Both the position numbers and the translations under genes were made by a program. Under the pieces are notes generated by a model, which made no database searches, had not been told where the DNA came from, and saw only the letters and a program-made list of their open reading frames with translations. A stretch of DNA of 64,000 nt, taken from Ampelomyces quisqualis. Its lineage: Eukaryota; Ascomycota; Dothideomycetes; Pleosporales; Phaeosphaeriaceae. Positions 1 to 11,289 of this stretch are shown piece after piece. The stretch spans positions 1,986,501 through 2,050,500 of the forward strand of contig JAGTXZ010000002.1 in NCBI GenBank assembly GCA_018398575.1. The letters are read 5' to 3'. Numbering within the stretch: the stretch's first letter is position 1; each line of letters begins with the position of its first letter.

Positions 1-3000
1 ATTTAGCATTTAGGTTCTTTATATCTAGAGCCTAGAAACTATTTACTGCTAGTTATATCCTAGCTGTTAACTAGTTAAAGCAGTTAAAGGCTAGCTAATA
101 GAATAAATGTAAGCATCTTCTTCTCTCTCTACCTTCTAACAGTTCTTCTAGTCTTAGGTCTTGTTTATTATAGTATCCTTACCTTTCTTCTCTTAGTTGC
201 TTCTTAGCGTTAGGTATTATTCCTAACGTAACTAAGTACGCTACTATGTTATTGCTAATAGCTTAGGTTCTGCTTATGCCTGTTCTAAGTTTGGCTCTTT
301 TTCTTTCTGCTTTCTCTTGTGTATAGTGTTGTTATCTATTCTAATACTTATCTTACGTACCTATAGCTTCTCTTTCTTCTCTCTTCTCTCTTTTCTATAC
401 TAATGTAATTATTTAGTAGTTAGGGTAGATAGGCGTTCTACTAACAATCTATCTAAGTTTTGTTTTGTCCTAGTTTTGTCTAGCTACTTAGTAAGTGCTA
501 TAGTGTTAGTAACATTTACTTGCAGTTCTTATATTAGTTCTATTTATCTTACTTATTCTACTAGGTACTATAGCTGTATGCCTTACTCTTTCTTCTTCTA
601 TTATTCTATAAGAATATAGCTAATAAAGTACTTCTTATTAGCTTTATTTTTGCTTTCTAGTATTACTTCTAGTTGCTAGTTATTAGACTTCTAGTGTAGA
701 AGTAGGTTTTCTGCATTAAGCTAGAGACAGTTAACGTAGAATTTTAGGTGCACCCTAGAAGGTACGCTTAGCTCTACAACATATAGTAAAATAACTTTTA
801 TAACTATATATTTCCTGTTTTTCTAATCTAACTTCTTTAAAGGTCTAATGTTAAATATAGAGCAGCTGTACTAAAGCTACACTTTATCTTCTATACAGAG
901 TTCTAGAGCTTTTTGTCTATAGTAGTTAGCCTAGCGTTCTTATTTCTATTATGCTTTAGCTATTTTTACTTATATATAGTCTATTGTTTCTTTTATCTTA
1001 GTTGCTATTGCTTTAGTAGTAGCTTCCTTATTAATGCTAGACTAATACTAGTTCTCTATAGTCTATTCTAGGTTAGACTAAATAGAGTCTATGTTGTACC
1101 TATACTAGAGAAAGAATAGGCTAACGCCTATAGATGCTGTATTTTGTCTAGCTATAGCAATTTGTGTTAGTAAGTATAGAGTAGCCTAGTTTAACTAGTT
1201 CTAGCTTACAAAGGCCTTTAAGTAGGCTTCTACTATACTATTTATTTGCTTTGTAGCGCTATCTGTCTAGAAGTAGTATACTGTTAAGACTTTTCTTTGT
1301 ATTCTAAGCTTATTACAGAGTAAAGACTAGAATTTACTTACAAACTATAACTCTCTATTAAATACTATAGTGTTTAAAAGCTAATAGTACGTAACTACTT
1401 GTTTAATAAATGCTTTAACTATAGTAAAAACTTCTAGGTCTAAGATAGGTACAAGCACTACATTTTTGCTTAGTTAGTAAGTAACTACTATAAGGTGTAG
1501 TATTCTATAGCTTAGCAGAAGGCCTATAATAAAGTCTACTAACAATTCCTTTTATATTTAGTCTAAGAGCAGGAGTAAGCTTAGTAATTTTTGTTTAAGT
1601 TCTCTCTATAGCTTTGTCTAGCTACACACTAAGCAGTTTTAGACAAACTAGTAGATACTTAAAAACAATCTAGGCTAGAAGTAGTCTTTTACTAATATTA
1701 TATAAGTGTTTTCTCTACCTAGGTGTCTAGTAATTAGGAAATTATGCGCTTCTAAAATAATATAAGTTTATAAGTTTACATATTCTAGTACTTACTTATA
1801 TTTTTTATAGAGTAGGCGTTTTAGGTTATCTAAGGCATACTCTGCTAGAGAAACTTTTACGCTTAAATAAGAAGAGAATTTCTGTTACTCTATTCTAACA
1901 GCATTAACTACTACTTAGTAGGCTTTATCTATACAAATAGCCTATTTCTATAGCTCTTTAATAGTAGGCTCTAATAATTCTTTAGAGCGCTTGTTTATGT
2001 ATAGACCTTACTTAGGCGTAATTATGTGTAGTACTGCAGTTTCTTTAGTAGAATCTAGAATATCTCTTGCTGTAGAGAGCTTTTTAACACTTGAGTTGTA
2101 GGTAATGTTTTTCTTTCTTAACGTAGCATTTTTGTTTGCAAGCACGTTTTAGAGCTACTCTTTTTCTTCCTCCTTCTATTATAGTGCATCTCTCTGCTAA
2201 GCTGCAAGAAAAGTAGTTAACATAGTATCTTTGTTTACAAGCACGTTTTAAAGCTACTTTGTTTCTTTCTCTTTTTATTATAGTATATCTCTCTGCTAAG
2301 CTGCAAGAGAAGTAGTTAACGTAGTATCTTTGTCTGTAAGCACGTTTTAGAGCTACTCTGTTCCTTCTTTCTCTTGTTATAGTAAATTCTCTTGCTAAGC
2401 TATAAAGAAAGTAGTAAGTACTAAGTCTTCTTTGTCTTTAGTTTCTAAAGTAGAAGTAAATAATTAGAAGGTCTAGAACTGTACTTACGCGTCTGCTCTT
2501 CCTTAGAGAAGATCTTGTTCTTTTCTAAAAAGAGTATCTGCTTTACTATTAACGTTTTCTAGGTAGTATTAGAATCTAATATTAAACGTGCTAAAGAACT
2601 CTACCTAGTAGATGTGTCTTTTTGTTAGCAGTTATATAGTAGTAAAGTATTCTAGGTTCTTGTAGTCTATAAGCATAGTAAAATACTTTACTCTCTAAAG
2701 TTTAGTTTTCTACTACTCTAAACACTTAACTATAGCTAATAGCTTCTTGTTATAGATAGTGTAGTTAGCTTCTGCAGCTGTGTTCTTTACTAAGTAGTAA
2801 GCTACAGCTTAGAGGCGTCTATTCCTGCTATATTAAGATAATACCTTTCTAGTTAACTATCCTAAGGCGTTGTATTCTATTACTATCTCTAGCTTTGCAT
2901 TAAAGTTTGCTAGGGATAGTTTTGCTATAAAAGCTTCCTTTAGCTTATTAAAGAATATCTGTTATTTAAGGCCCTAGGAAAAGGCTACGCCTTTCCTAGT

Positions 3001-6000
3001 AAGCCTAGTTAGTAGAGCAGCTAGCTCTAAGAAGTCTTTTATAAACTATTAGTAGAAGTTAGCAAAGCTAATAAAACTCTAGACTTCTTTAACTGTCTTA
3101 GGGAGCTCCTAGAAACGTATAGTAGCTACTTTCTTAAAGTCTATACTTATTTCTTTCTTAGCCTTAATAATAAATCTAAGGTATTTAGTCTTTTTTACGC
3201 TAAACTTACTTTTCTCTATATTAAGGTGTAACTCTGCTGCACTAAGTTTCTAGATTACTAGCTTTACCTTTTTCTTATAGTCTGCCTTAGACCTACTTAT
3301 GTATATTAATATATTGTTTATATAGGCTAAACAGAAATTATCTAGGTATTCTCTTAGTGTCTAATTAATATATCTCTAGAACGTACTTAGAGCATTTATA
3401 AGTCTAAAGAGTGTTATAAGCTGCTTATAGAAGCTAAAGCGCGTCTAGAAGGCTATCTTCTATTTATCTTCTTTAGTAATTCTAATCTTATAGAATGCTT
3501 AGATAACATCTACTTTAGTAAACTATTTAGCTTTAGCAATCTAGGCTAAGGTCTCTTAGATAAGCAGAAGCAGGTATTAGTCTTTCCTTATAATTGCGTT
3601 AAGGGCCTAGTAGTCTACACAGAACTAAAGGCCCTCCTCTAGCTTCTTTACAAATAGGACTAGTGCAGAGGCACTTAACTAGCTTACTTATATAAAGCTA
3701 CAGTCTAGGTAAAAAGTAAGCTCTTTTTAGAGCATAAAAAGTTCTTTTCTTAACATACTGTATAGTAGGCCCTATAGTACCTCTACAGTCTTTCTATCTT
3801 TTTCTACTAGCTTAATATAATAATTAATAGTAAGTTCTCTTACTAGGAGGAGTTAGTCTGCTTTCTTGCGTAGGAAGGTTTTGTATTTCTCTTTTAAGTA
3901 ATCTAGAAGCACTAGCCTATAGTCTACTTAGGGTTTAGTTTTTAGAGCCTTTTAGATGTCTGCTATTAACGCAGCGTAAATGTAAATAGATTTGTCTTTC
4001 TAGCCTTATTGTAGCTAGGCTAAGTACGCAGCTACTATAATACTCTATAGTAGAAAGAGTTTTCTTTCTTCCTAGCTTCTAACTTGCGTCTAAGTAGAGT
4101 AGATGTATATTAATTTCTTTGCAAGTGCAATAGTAATATTGTAATAGTTTATCTATAGTTAACCTAGAACTAAGTTATATTCTTTGTCTCTATCTAGTTT
4201 ATAGGCCTATAGTGTCTCTTTGTGCCTATTAATGTTAATTCTTATCTAAACAACTGTCTTTATCTAAGACTAGGCTCTAGCAATCTTAATAATTTCTCTT
4301 AAGGCTATTAACTTACGCTCTAACTTATTCTTGTAGATAAACTTATTTAAAGTTATAGCGTAGGTAAAATACCTAGTGTTAATTATTATAAAAGTAACTG
4401 ATGTTTTATTAATAATAGTGTGTATAGTAATAGGTTCTCTATCTAGCTATTTCCTCTAGAATTATTAAAATTCCTTATTCTCTTTTAGTGTTATGTTACT
4501 ATACTTCTGTCTACGCCTTTAGACAAGAGTTATTTGTTTTCTAAGCTTAGAGTATCTTTTAACGCGTTCTTTTCTTTCTTACTTTATGCCTTAGCTACTA
4601 TAGCTTTAGCAGGTTTTAAAAGTAAAGACAATTTGCATTTGCTAGCGTAGTATCCTAACTTACTGTAGTAGAAGTATAAGTTGTTTTGTTTCTAGTATAA
4701 CTGCTCTTTTGCAGTAGCCTACTTAGCTTTCTTTCTATTAGAAGATTTTCTCTTGGTTCTCTTAGAATGCCCTCTTATAGGTTCTTAATCTATAGGTTTC
4801 CTAACGTTCTATCTTTTAGTGTGCTTACTACTAAGTTTTACTCTGTACAAGTTTTCTATAATAATTACTACTCTGTCTATAAGGTTATAGATTCTCTATT
4901 TTAGTTTAGGCTTTACAGAGATTATTCTGTCTTGCAAGTCTAGCTAGATAGTGCTTAGATACCTTATTTTTAGGTTTACTTTGTTATCTTCCTTGCCTGC
5001 GTTATAGGCTAACCTTATAAACTCTGTATTAAAGCTCTAGAAAGAAGACTTATTCTATTAGATTATTTAGAGCTTTCTTTGTAATCTTTTGTTGTGTAGC
5101 TTGTTGCTAAATTAGCTGTCTAGGAAGTCCTAAAGTTCTTCTATAAAGCTCTAGAGGTTCTAGGTTACCTAAGATAAGGCTATACTAGCTGCTAACTCCT
5201 TAAGGCAGTTAAAGATATAGCCTACTTAAGAGCCTAGTTCTACGCTGTTATATTCTAGTTTGTACTTTATTTAGGCCTTAAAGATGTAGTAATCTTTTTA
5301 ATCTCCTCTGTACGCTTCTAGGTTAGAAACTTTATAAGTCTTCTAGGGTAAAAGAAAGCTTTCTAAGAGGGTCTGTATAAAGCTAGAAGTTTCTAGAGTT
5401 CCTTAGGCTGTAAGCCTCGCAATTTGTTCCTGCAGATTTCTTACTAGCAATACTAAGTCTAGATCTGCGCTTATAGAAGACTTTTCTTTTCTATTGTTAG
5501 AGAGTCTAGCTACTAGAAAGTTATACACTTTCTGCTAGGCAGGCGTTCTTTTAAGGCTGTTTAACAGCAATTGTTTCTTAATCTATTATTTCTCTAGGTC
5601 TAGAAAGTTATTAATAATTATTTAATTAAACTTGTCTTTAATAACTAACTTAGAGACGCTGTTGCGTCTTATCTAAATAGCTTGTACTATTATATCCTAT
5701 ACTATTATAGAGATAGTTACTTATTCTATGTTAGAGGTTACTAATAGCTCTTTAGCCTAGTTAGGTTAGACAAATTTAATTGTAAGGAGTAGACCCTAAG
5801 AGTAGTTACCAGGAAATAAAGACGTAAATTTGTAATCTATCCTAATTACTATCTAGAAGGTTATTATAGTTTTAAGGTAGTCTAGTCTAAGAGATTTAGG
5901 TGCTCTAGTCTAGAACTGTTTTTAGTGTTCTAGCCTAGAGGATTTTTTGCGTTCTGGTTTGGAACCTTCTTTTTAGTGTTCTAGTCTAGTAAGCTAAGGT

Positions 6001-6040
6001 TTTTCTGTAACCAAGGACTAACTAGGCAGCAGCCTGTTAC
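1..6040 (-). mobile_element. RIP-degraded Ty3/gypsy chromovirus (element E), 3' end outside window
   Basis: Read on the minus strand this is an LTR retrotransposon with gag, then pol. A gag zinc knuckle lies near 4640-4690, with Cys codons turned to Tyr. Reverse transcriptase follows at about 3660-2950: a block reading FVKKLEEGL, then FCVDY, then ALN at 3590-3655, and the catalytic box reads YINNILIY near 3299-3322, where the family has YxDD. Integrase-like sequence is at about 1300-1030, and a GxxxVHLKFYVN block near 750-780 matches the integrase C-terminus that precedes a chromodomain in chromoviruses. Stops are nearly all TAG/TAA. The right edge (about 5800-6040) is probably the 5' LTR: related sequence recurs in opposite orientation at 29.44-29.92 kb. 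The exact LTR ends and target duplication were not resolved. Class is confident, borders are not. Confidence 0.8.
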
Positions 6041-6600
6041 ATTAGCCTGCATATTAGAAAACTAGGTAACACTTCTTATTTAAGAGAGTATAAATATATA
6101 TACTTCTTAGATATATCTAAATAGAATCTAAACTTAATGTTAAAATAGCTATAAGTAAAAGCTTTTGCAGACTATAGATAAATAACCTAATAGGTTAAAT
6201 AATAAGCTTTAGAAAGAATAGAAATAGGTATTTTGTGTATCTACTTTACAGTTAGCTAATAATTAAATTAGAAGAATACTTAGATAGCTTTAGGTATACA
6301 AACGTAAGAAGAAAAGTATAAAAAAGTAGTATACCTAAGGGCTAGCCTTATATATATGCTTAAGAAACTCTAAGTAAAGTTAAGATAATAAACGCGCTCC
6401 TGCGCTAAGTAAAATAATAATAAATAGCTATAACGCGTTATTAAAAATTTAAAGTTAAGGTAAATAAGACTTTTGGAAAATTTTAGAAGGTATCCAAAAA
6501 TATACTAATGCAAACCTAATTAATAGAAACTATTTATTTTAAGAAGAGAAGTAATATAGTAAATATATATAAACATATATTCTATCTAATACCTTATAAG
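6041..6600 (+). mobile_element. 3'-end fragment of the A/B/C gypsy family
   Basis: The sequence aligns by eye with the end of element A (about 20820-21370). It has the same run through the start of the antisense accessory frame, the same polypurine tract (AAGAAGAGAAGTAA near 6540), and then a RIP-altered LTR start that decays after about 45 bp. The left edge abuts element E's LTR-like end at about 6040, so it is a truncated remnant, cut off when or before E inserted. No coding capacity remains. Confidence 0.7.
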
Positions 6601-8448
6601 AGCTAAATTCTAAGCAGAATATTAATCTACCTATTTGATAAGATTAACTAAGCTAGGAAATGCTTGGTAATTAGCTAAGAGTAAAAAGTCTAATTATTAA
6701 TTAGTAAGTAAGGAAAATTACCTAGGCAAAAGTGCTTTGCAGCCTATATTATTTGTAATAAGTATTCTGCATTTATATTCAGTAGAACTAAATAGTTCTA
6801 TAGCTTCTAAAGAGCTTAACTAGGTATTACTGTAAATTGTAAATTATTATTATAGACTGTAAGGTCCTTTTCTATGTTGTTTATCTATCTATGCAGCCTG
6901 TAACCTAATCTATACCCTTAACAAAGTCTGCAAGCTTGTTAAGATTATTCTAAAGGTTTATAATACTCTTATTTATCTTATAGAAGGCAAATAAAATATC
7001 TGCACAAAGTTATTATAGGCTGTAAAATAAGAGTTAAGAAAGTTAATACTAGTTTTAGTATTACTCTTATAGTCTTTGCGGCTCTACTTAGAATGCTTTA
7101 GACGCTTTAGACAGCCTGCAACATCTATATTAGAAGACTTAAAATTAGATTTAGCTGCTACATAGTCTTTACAGGTACACTTAGATAAGCTAGAAGACTT
7201 AGATAGACTGCTTTACTTACTAGGAAGTCTATTAGCCTAGTTCTAGGCTGTAAGCTATTAGCAAATATAAAAACAGATAGAAATAAGACTTATAGTAGAG
7301 AGAATAGTAAGTTCTAGAAGATCTGTAATAGTAGTTCGCGTAGGTATCTTTGCAGAAGTTCTTAAGTGCAACACACTCTATAAACAGACTGTAGCTAGTC
7401 CTATAACTATTGCAAACATCTTCCTATACTTTACTTATAATCTGTAAGAAGTTAGCCTTAACATTTACAAGACAGGCTATAGATTATAAGCTTTATAGAC
7501 TAGAAAGATATATATAGAATATTTACAGTCTATATTAACGTTGCGGCTAGAATAGATTTCTAGAGAACGCTAGCGCTTTAGGTACTTTAGAGCCTTAATC
7601 TACTTAGAAGTAAAAGTAGCTATAAAGACCTAATTCTTATTAGTTTTCTTAGCTAGGTAGCTCTTGCGGTTCTTATTAGCGTTATTACAGACTACAAAGG
7701 CTTTGCAAGGCAAGTCTCTAGACTGTAAGGCCTTAATCTAGTCTAGTATGTTCTAGCTAAACTTAAACAGCTTTAGATTAGACTTTTTGTAAACAATCTA
7801 GTCTATAAGACCTTGCAGAACCTTTTCTACTTCTGCTAGAGTAGGATCTTGTTCTTGCAGACTGTCTAAGTTAGATTCTAACTCTAAAGACTTCTTCTTA
7901 TTAATGTTCTCTTTAGGTAGAACTTAAGAAATAAGTAGTTACTTCTTACTCTCTGTATAGGCTAGAACTAGTACAGGTAGAACTGTAAGAACTTAAGAAG
8001 ACGTTAACTATAGTAGTAAATAGGTAGAAGTTAGGTAGAGTTAAGGTAGCTTTACGTAAGACCCTAAATCTACCTAACTCTCTACCTAATCTTTTTACGC
8101 TAATAGGGAGTAGAGGTTAGAGTAGAAGTAATTAATTGTAGGTTAAGGTTAGGTTGCATAAGTTTAGCGCAATTAATTAAAATTTAATATATAGTATAAC
8201 TTCTAAATAGATCATTAGTGTAATAAAGAGTGTACAAGTATAATCTAAGTATACCTTCTACTATATCTACTATATATATATAGATATATATAGATTTCTA
8301 AATATATATTAAATCTTAAAGAGGCAGAAACACGTTAAGAATTTTAACAAACTAATGTTTATTACGTTTATTTATTATATAGGTAGACGTAGTATAACTT
8401 TATTTCTTAAATATAGTAAGCCTATAGCTTTAGCAATTTCTATATATA
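6601..8448. other. AT-rich degenerate repeat, no gene recognised
   Basis: This is RIP-mutated sequence with no usable open frame. About 6600-6720 resembles part of the copia element D (24.84-24.96 kb). On the minus strand, 7900-7500 reads as a long frame broken mainly by TAG, suggesting a dead protein gene, but I do not recognise its family. 8000-8160 is rich in GGTAGAG/TTAGG-type runs like those at 29.2-29.4 kb and 18.4-18.58 kb, and may be the end of a related element. Confidence 0.4.
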
Positions 8449-8989
8449 CTAAGCCAAAAAATTAAACTTTCTGTAGTACCTAAGAGCTAGCTGCACATCC
8501 TTATACTATATAGTAACTCTCTTTGTATAAATTGCGTTAATGTTAGTATCTATAATAAATTAGTGTTTTGTAACAAAATAAGAAAAATTACTATACCTTT
8601 AAAAAAGCTAACTAAGAAAGCCTTAGCTGCTTCTTAAAGTGCCTAAATAGCTAATTGCTAGAAGTAGACGTAGGGCATTCTTTTACATTACTTACTAGCA
8701 ATTTTGCAGACAACTTGCTAGAATAGCAGCTTGCAGATAAGGAGTTTAGTAGTCTTCTAGTAGTAGTAAATTTTACGCAAAGCTACAGCTGCACTTAGTT
8801 AGTATAAGAGCGTAATAAAGAAACGTAATAACTTACTACTAGGCTTAAAGTAGATTTTTTTTTAGCTTCTGCCTTTCTAGTAGTAGAGGTAGAGCTTTTT
8901 CTATTAGACTTTTTAGCAAGGTCTTTAGCAACCTCTACGCTACTAGTAACTATATTATTAATCTTTGCTTTGCGTTTGTAAAAGGCTAT
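8449..8989 (-). pseudogene. Histone H3 / CenH3-like gene relic, RIP-damaged
   Basis: Three inferred exons (8989-8837, 8788-8597, 8549-8449) with GT..AG introns of 48 and 47 bp. The probable start is ATA (a RIP-altered ATG), followed by a basic tail containing KRK. Exon 2 opens with the H3 signature: VALRKIYYY, then KTTKLLICKLLF, then QVVCKIA. After a loop it reads EAAKAFLVSFFKDTN across the second splice, then AIYTKRVTI and KDVQLALRYYRKF, before TAG. This is the complete histone fold (alphaN, alpha1-3). From the IA at the end of alpha1 to the alpha2 QEA it is two residues longer than canonical H3. A longer loop 1 and the EAAxAFLV helix are typical of centromeric H3. Several TAG/TAA stops sit where H3 has Gln or other RIP-sensitive codons, and a frame slip lies at the A9 run in exon 1. 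It lies in an old repeat copy whose tail exon recurs at 13453-13592. The H3-family call is confident; CenH3 rather than H3 is inference. Confidence 0.75.
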
Positions 8990-9388
8990 TATAGTAGTAT
9001 TATAGGTTGTAGAGTTACTGCTGTAATATTTTTAGTGTTTTAGCTCTCTTGTAAATAAGCAGTAAGATAGGCTTAGCGTAGGAAATTACCTCTTAGCGTA
9101 AAAATTCTGATCTTAAACTAGTAGTACAGCTAATTAGTTAAAAACGTAATAAAAAAATGTGTTAACTTACAGTCCTACCTAGAATTAGCTACTAGTTCTG
9201 CCTAGCTACAAATTAAAAATAAAGAGTAAGGTTTTGTAAAGTTAATTTTGTATAGGTAAAGTAGCAAAAGGTAGTAAGCGCAGGCTGTAAGGCTAAAAAC
9301 TACGCTAGCAGCTAACGCAACGCATAGACTAACTCTACCTATTTTCTAGGTAGTAGGCTACTAAAACAAAATACTAGAACTATACGCC
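8990..9388. mobile_element. Older, RIP-altered copy of the hAT-associated element, left part
   Basis: Together with 21617-21675 this matches 13593-14050 of the younger insert, in the same order and orientation. It is the upstream region of the histone-like relic and contains a minus-strand intron-like segment beginning GTAAGTTAACACA near 9170. Gypsy element A inserted into it, duplicating ACGCC. It is much more mutated than the younger copy, so it has had longer exposure to RIP. Confidence 0.7.
9384..9388. repeat. Target-site duplication of element A, left copy (ACGCC)
   Basis: ACGCC directly precedes the left LTR, and an identical ACGCC directly follows the right LTR at 21617-21621. Five-base duplications are normal for Ty3/gypsy integrases. 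This fixes the ends of element A. Confidence 0.9.
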
Positions 9389-9677
9389 TGTAACAAGCAC
9401 ATGCAAATACATGTTATATCTAATACCTTATTAGGCTTAGTAACAGATTATTAAGAGGCTACACTAAAGGTACTCTAACACTGCTCTAACTTAGTTGCTA
9501 CGCCTACTATAAGTATAAGCCTATTATATTAGATAGAGAACAAGTTTTTCTTGTTCTTTTGTAGAAGACCTATAGGTATATAGCTAATCTAGAATCTCTA
9601 ATACAACACGCACTTCTATATGCTTCTAATACGTATCTAATTTAATCCTAATAGCTGTACCTACCTGCGTTGTTACA
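9389..9677 (+). repeat. 5' LTR of element A
   Basis: 289 bp, starting TGTAACAAGC and ending GTTGTTACA, so the ends carry the inverted TGTAACA typical of LTRs. It is the same length as the partner at 21328-21616 and matches the LTRs of B (29925-30223, 36736-37035) and C (57298-57597) in inverse orientation. Confidence 0.9.
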
Positions 9678-9949
9678 GTACAAGAAAAACTTTGTCCTGC
9701 TAGTAATAGCATTTAGATAATATTGCAATTTACTTTTGAAAAGATTGCGTTAAAACGCATAGAATAACATCTAAATTAGATTTGTTTACAACCTTAAATC
9801 TATTAAACACAGTTAGGATTCCTTAGATCTTCTAATAGCTAAAGCCTTTAGGTTTAGATCTTTCTATTAACACACAGTTAGGATTACTTTAGTAAAGGTT
9901 GCGTTTAGCGCTATAATAGAAACTTAGAGACTATTAATAACCTAGGAGT

Positions 9950-11200
9950 ATTAGAGGCAACGCTAACAACTTCTCTTAAAGAACTAACTCTAGGAGCCTT
10001 TTTCTAAGATAACTCTGTATTAACTGTAACAACCTGGCAATAGATTGCTAAAGCAAAAAAGACAAACACTAAGGAATCTAGAGATAGACTCTCTTAGCCT
10101 AGATCTAGACCTGTACTTTTACTAAATCTTACCTCTGCCTAAATAGAGGTTAATTACTTACAACAAGATTTAAAACAAGCGTTAGCAGAAATTAATTCTT
10201 TTAAGAAAGAACTAACCCCTTTAGTAGGTCTGGATAAACCTCTGCCTACTACTAAAACCCCTTAGAACTCTTCTGCACCCTGCTATTTATCTAATAGCTC
10301 TACATCTAAGCACTTATACTGTTATAAAGGTTCTTAACGTTTTTAACAATCTAAAAAAACGCCTAATATTAATAATCTTAGCAATAGAAAGGATCCTACC
10401 TTTTGCTAATAGCAAGCGTTTATTTAGAATTAACTTAAAATTAACTTAGATTACTATTAGACTAAAAGATAACGCATGGCCTTAGTATAGGGCTATACTA
10501 CAGGACTAGCCAAGAGCTATCTTAAGCTACAATACCTATTAGATACTAATTAAGAACAATTTTAGAACGCTAAGTAAATAATTAAGCTACTAAAGTCCTA
10601 CTTTATTACAGGCAACAAGATAGCTAAAAGCTAAGCCGCTTTTAATTAATTGCAAATAACTAAGAAGGAGACGTTTCTCTTGTTTAAAGCTAGGTTTTTA
10701 AGTTCTGTAGTTAAGAGACAAGTACTCTCTTTAAAGTAGTTTTACTACTTGTAGACTAAGATTACGCTAGGGTTGCAAGCCTCTAACCTAGGATTTAGGC
10801 ACTAATAGAAGAACTTATTTAATTAGATAGTAGAATACCTTACTACATATAATATAGAGTAAAAGAACAACTTTACACTAAGTATAATACTAGCTACTAC
10901 TAAGTTACTAATTAGGTTAGCCTTATAACAGAGTTTAGAGCTAAATTAAATAGCTACTACTAGCGCCCTAACAAATTCTGCGCTAGCCTATTAATCTACA
11001 ATAGTACGTCTTCTTATAAAGACTCTTAAGCTAGAACAGTAGAAGACCTCTAGTAGTTGTTACAATTGTAGTAAGCTAGAACACTACTCTAGTAACTGCA
11101 CAAAACCTTATATGTGTTAGATTAAAGCTATAAAAGTAGATAAGTTTAAAGATACTTAAGAGCAACCTAACTAGGAAGTGTATTGTATAAGAAACAGAAG
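9950..11200 (+). pseudogene. gag relic of element A
   Basis: One long plus frame interrupted by RIP-type stops encodes a Gag-like protein ending in a CCHC zinc knuckle at 11058-11099: C-Y-N-C, four residues, H, four residues, C (CX2CX4HX4C), an intact RNA-binding knuckle. In element B the equivalent knuckle (minus strand, about 35340-35375) has its first Cys changed to Tyr. The exact start is uncertain because many candidate ATG codons are lost. Confidence 0.75.
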
Positions 11201-11289
11201 CGCCTAAAAGAAACCTCTTCTCTAGGCCTAAGCTGTTACAATCTATTTTACCTTAACTTTTCTTATTTGTTTTACAGTCTTTATTTTCC

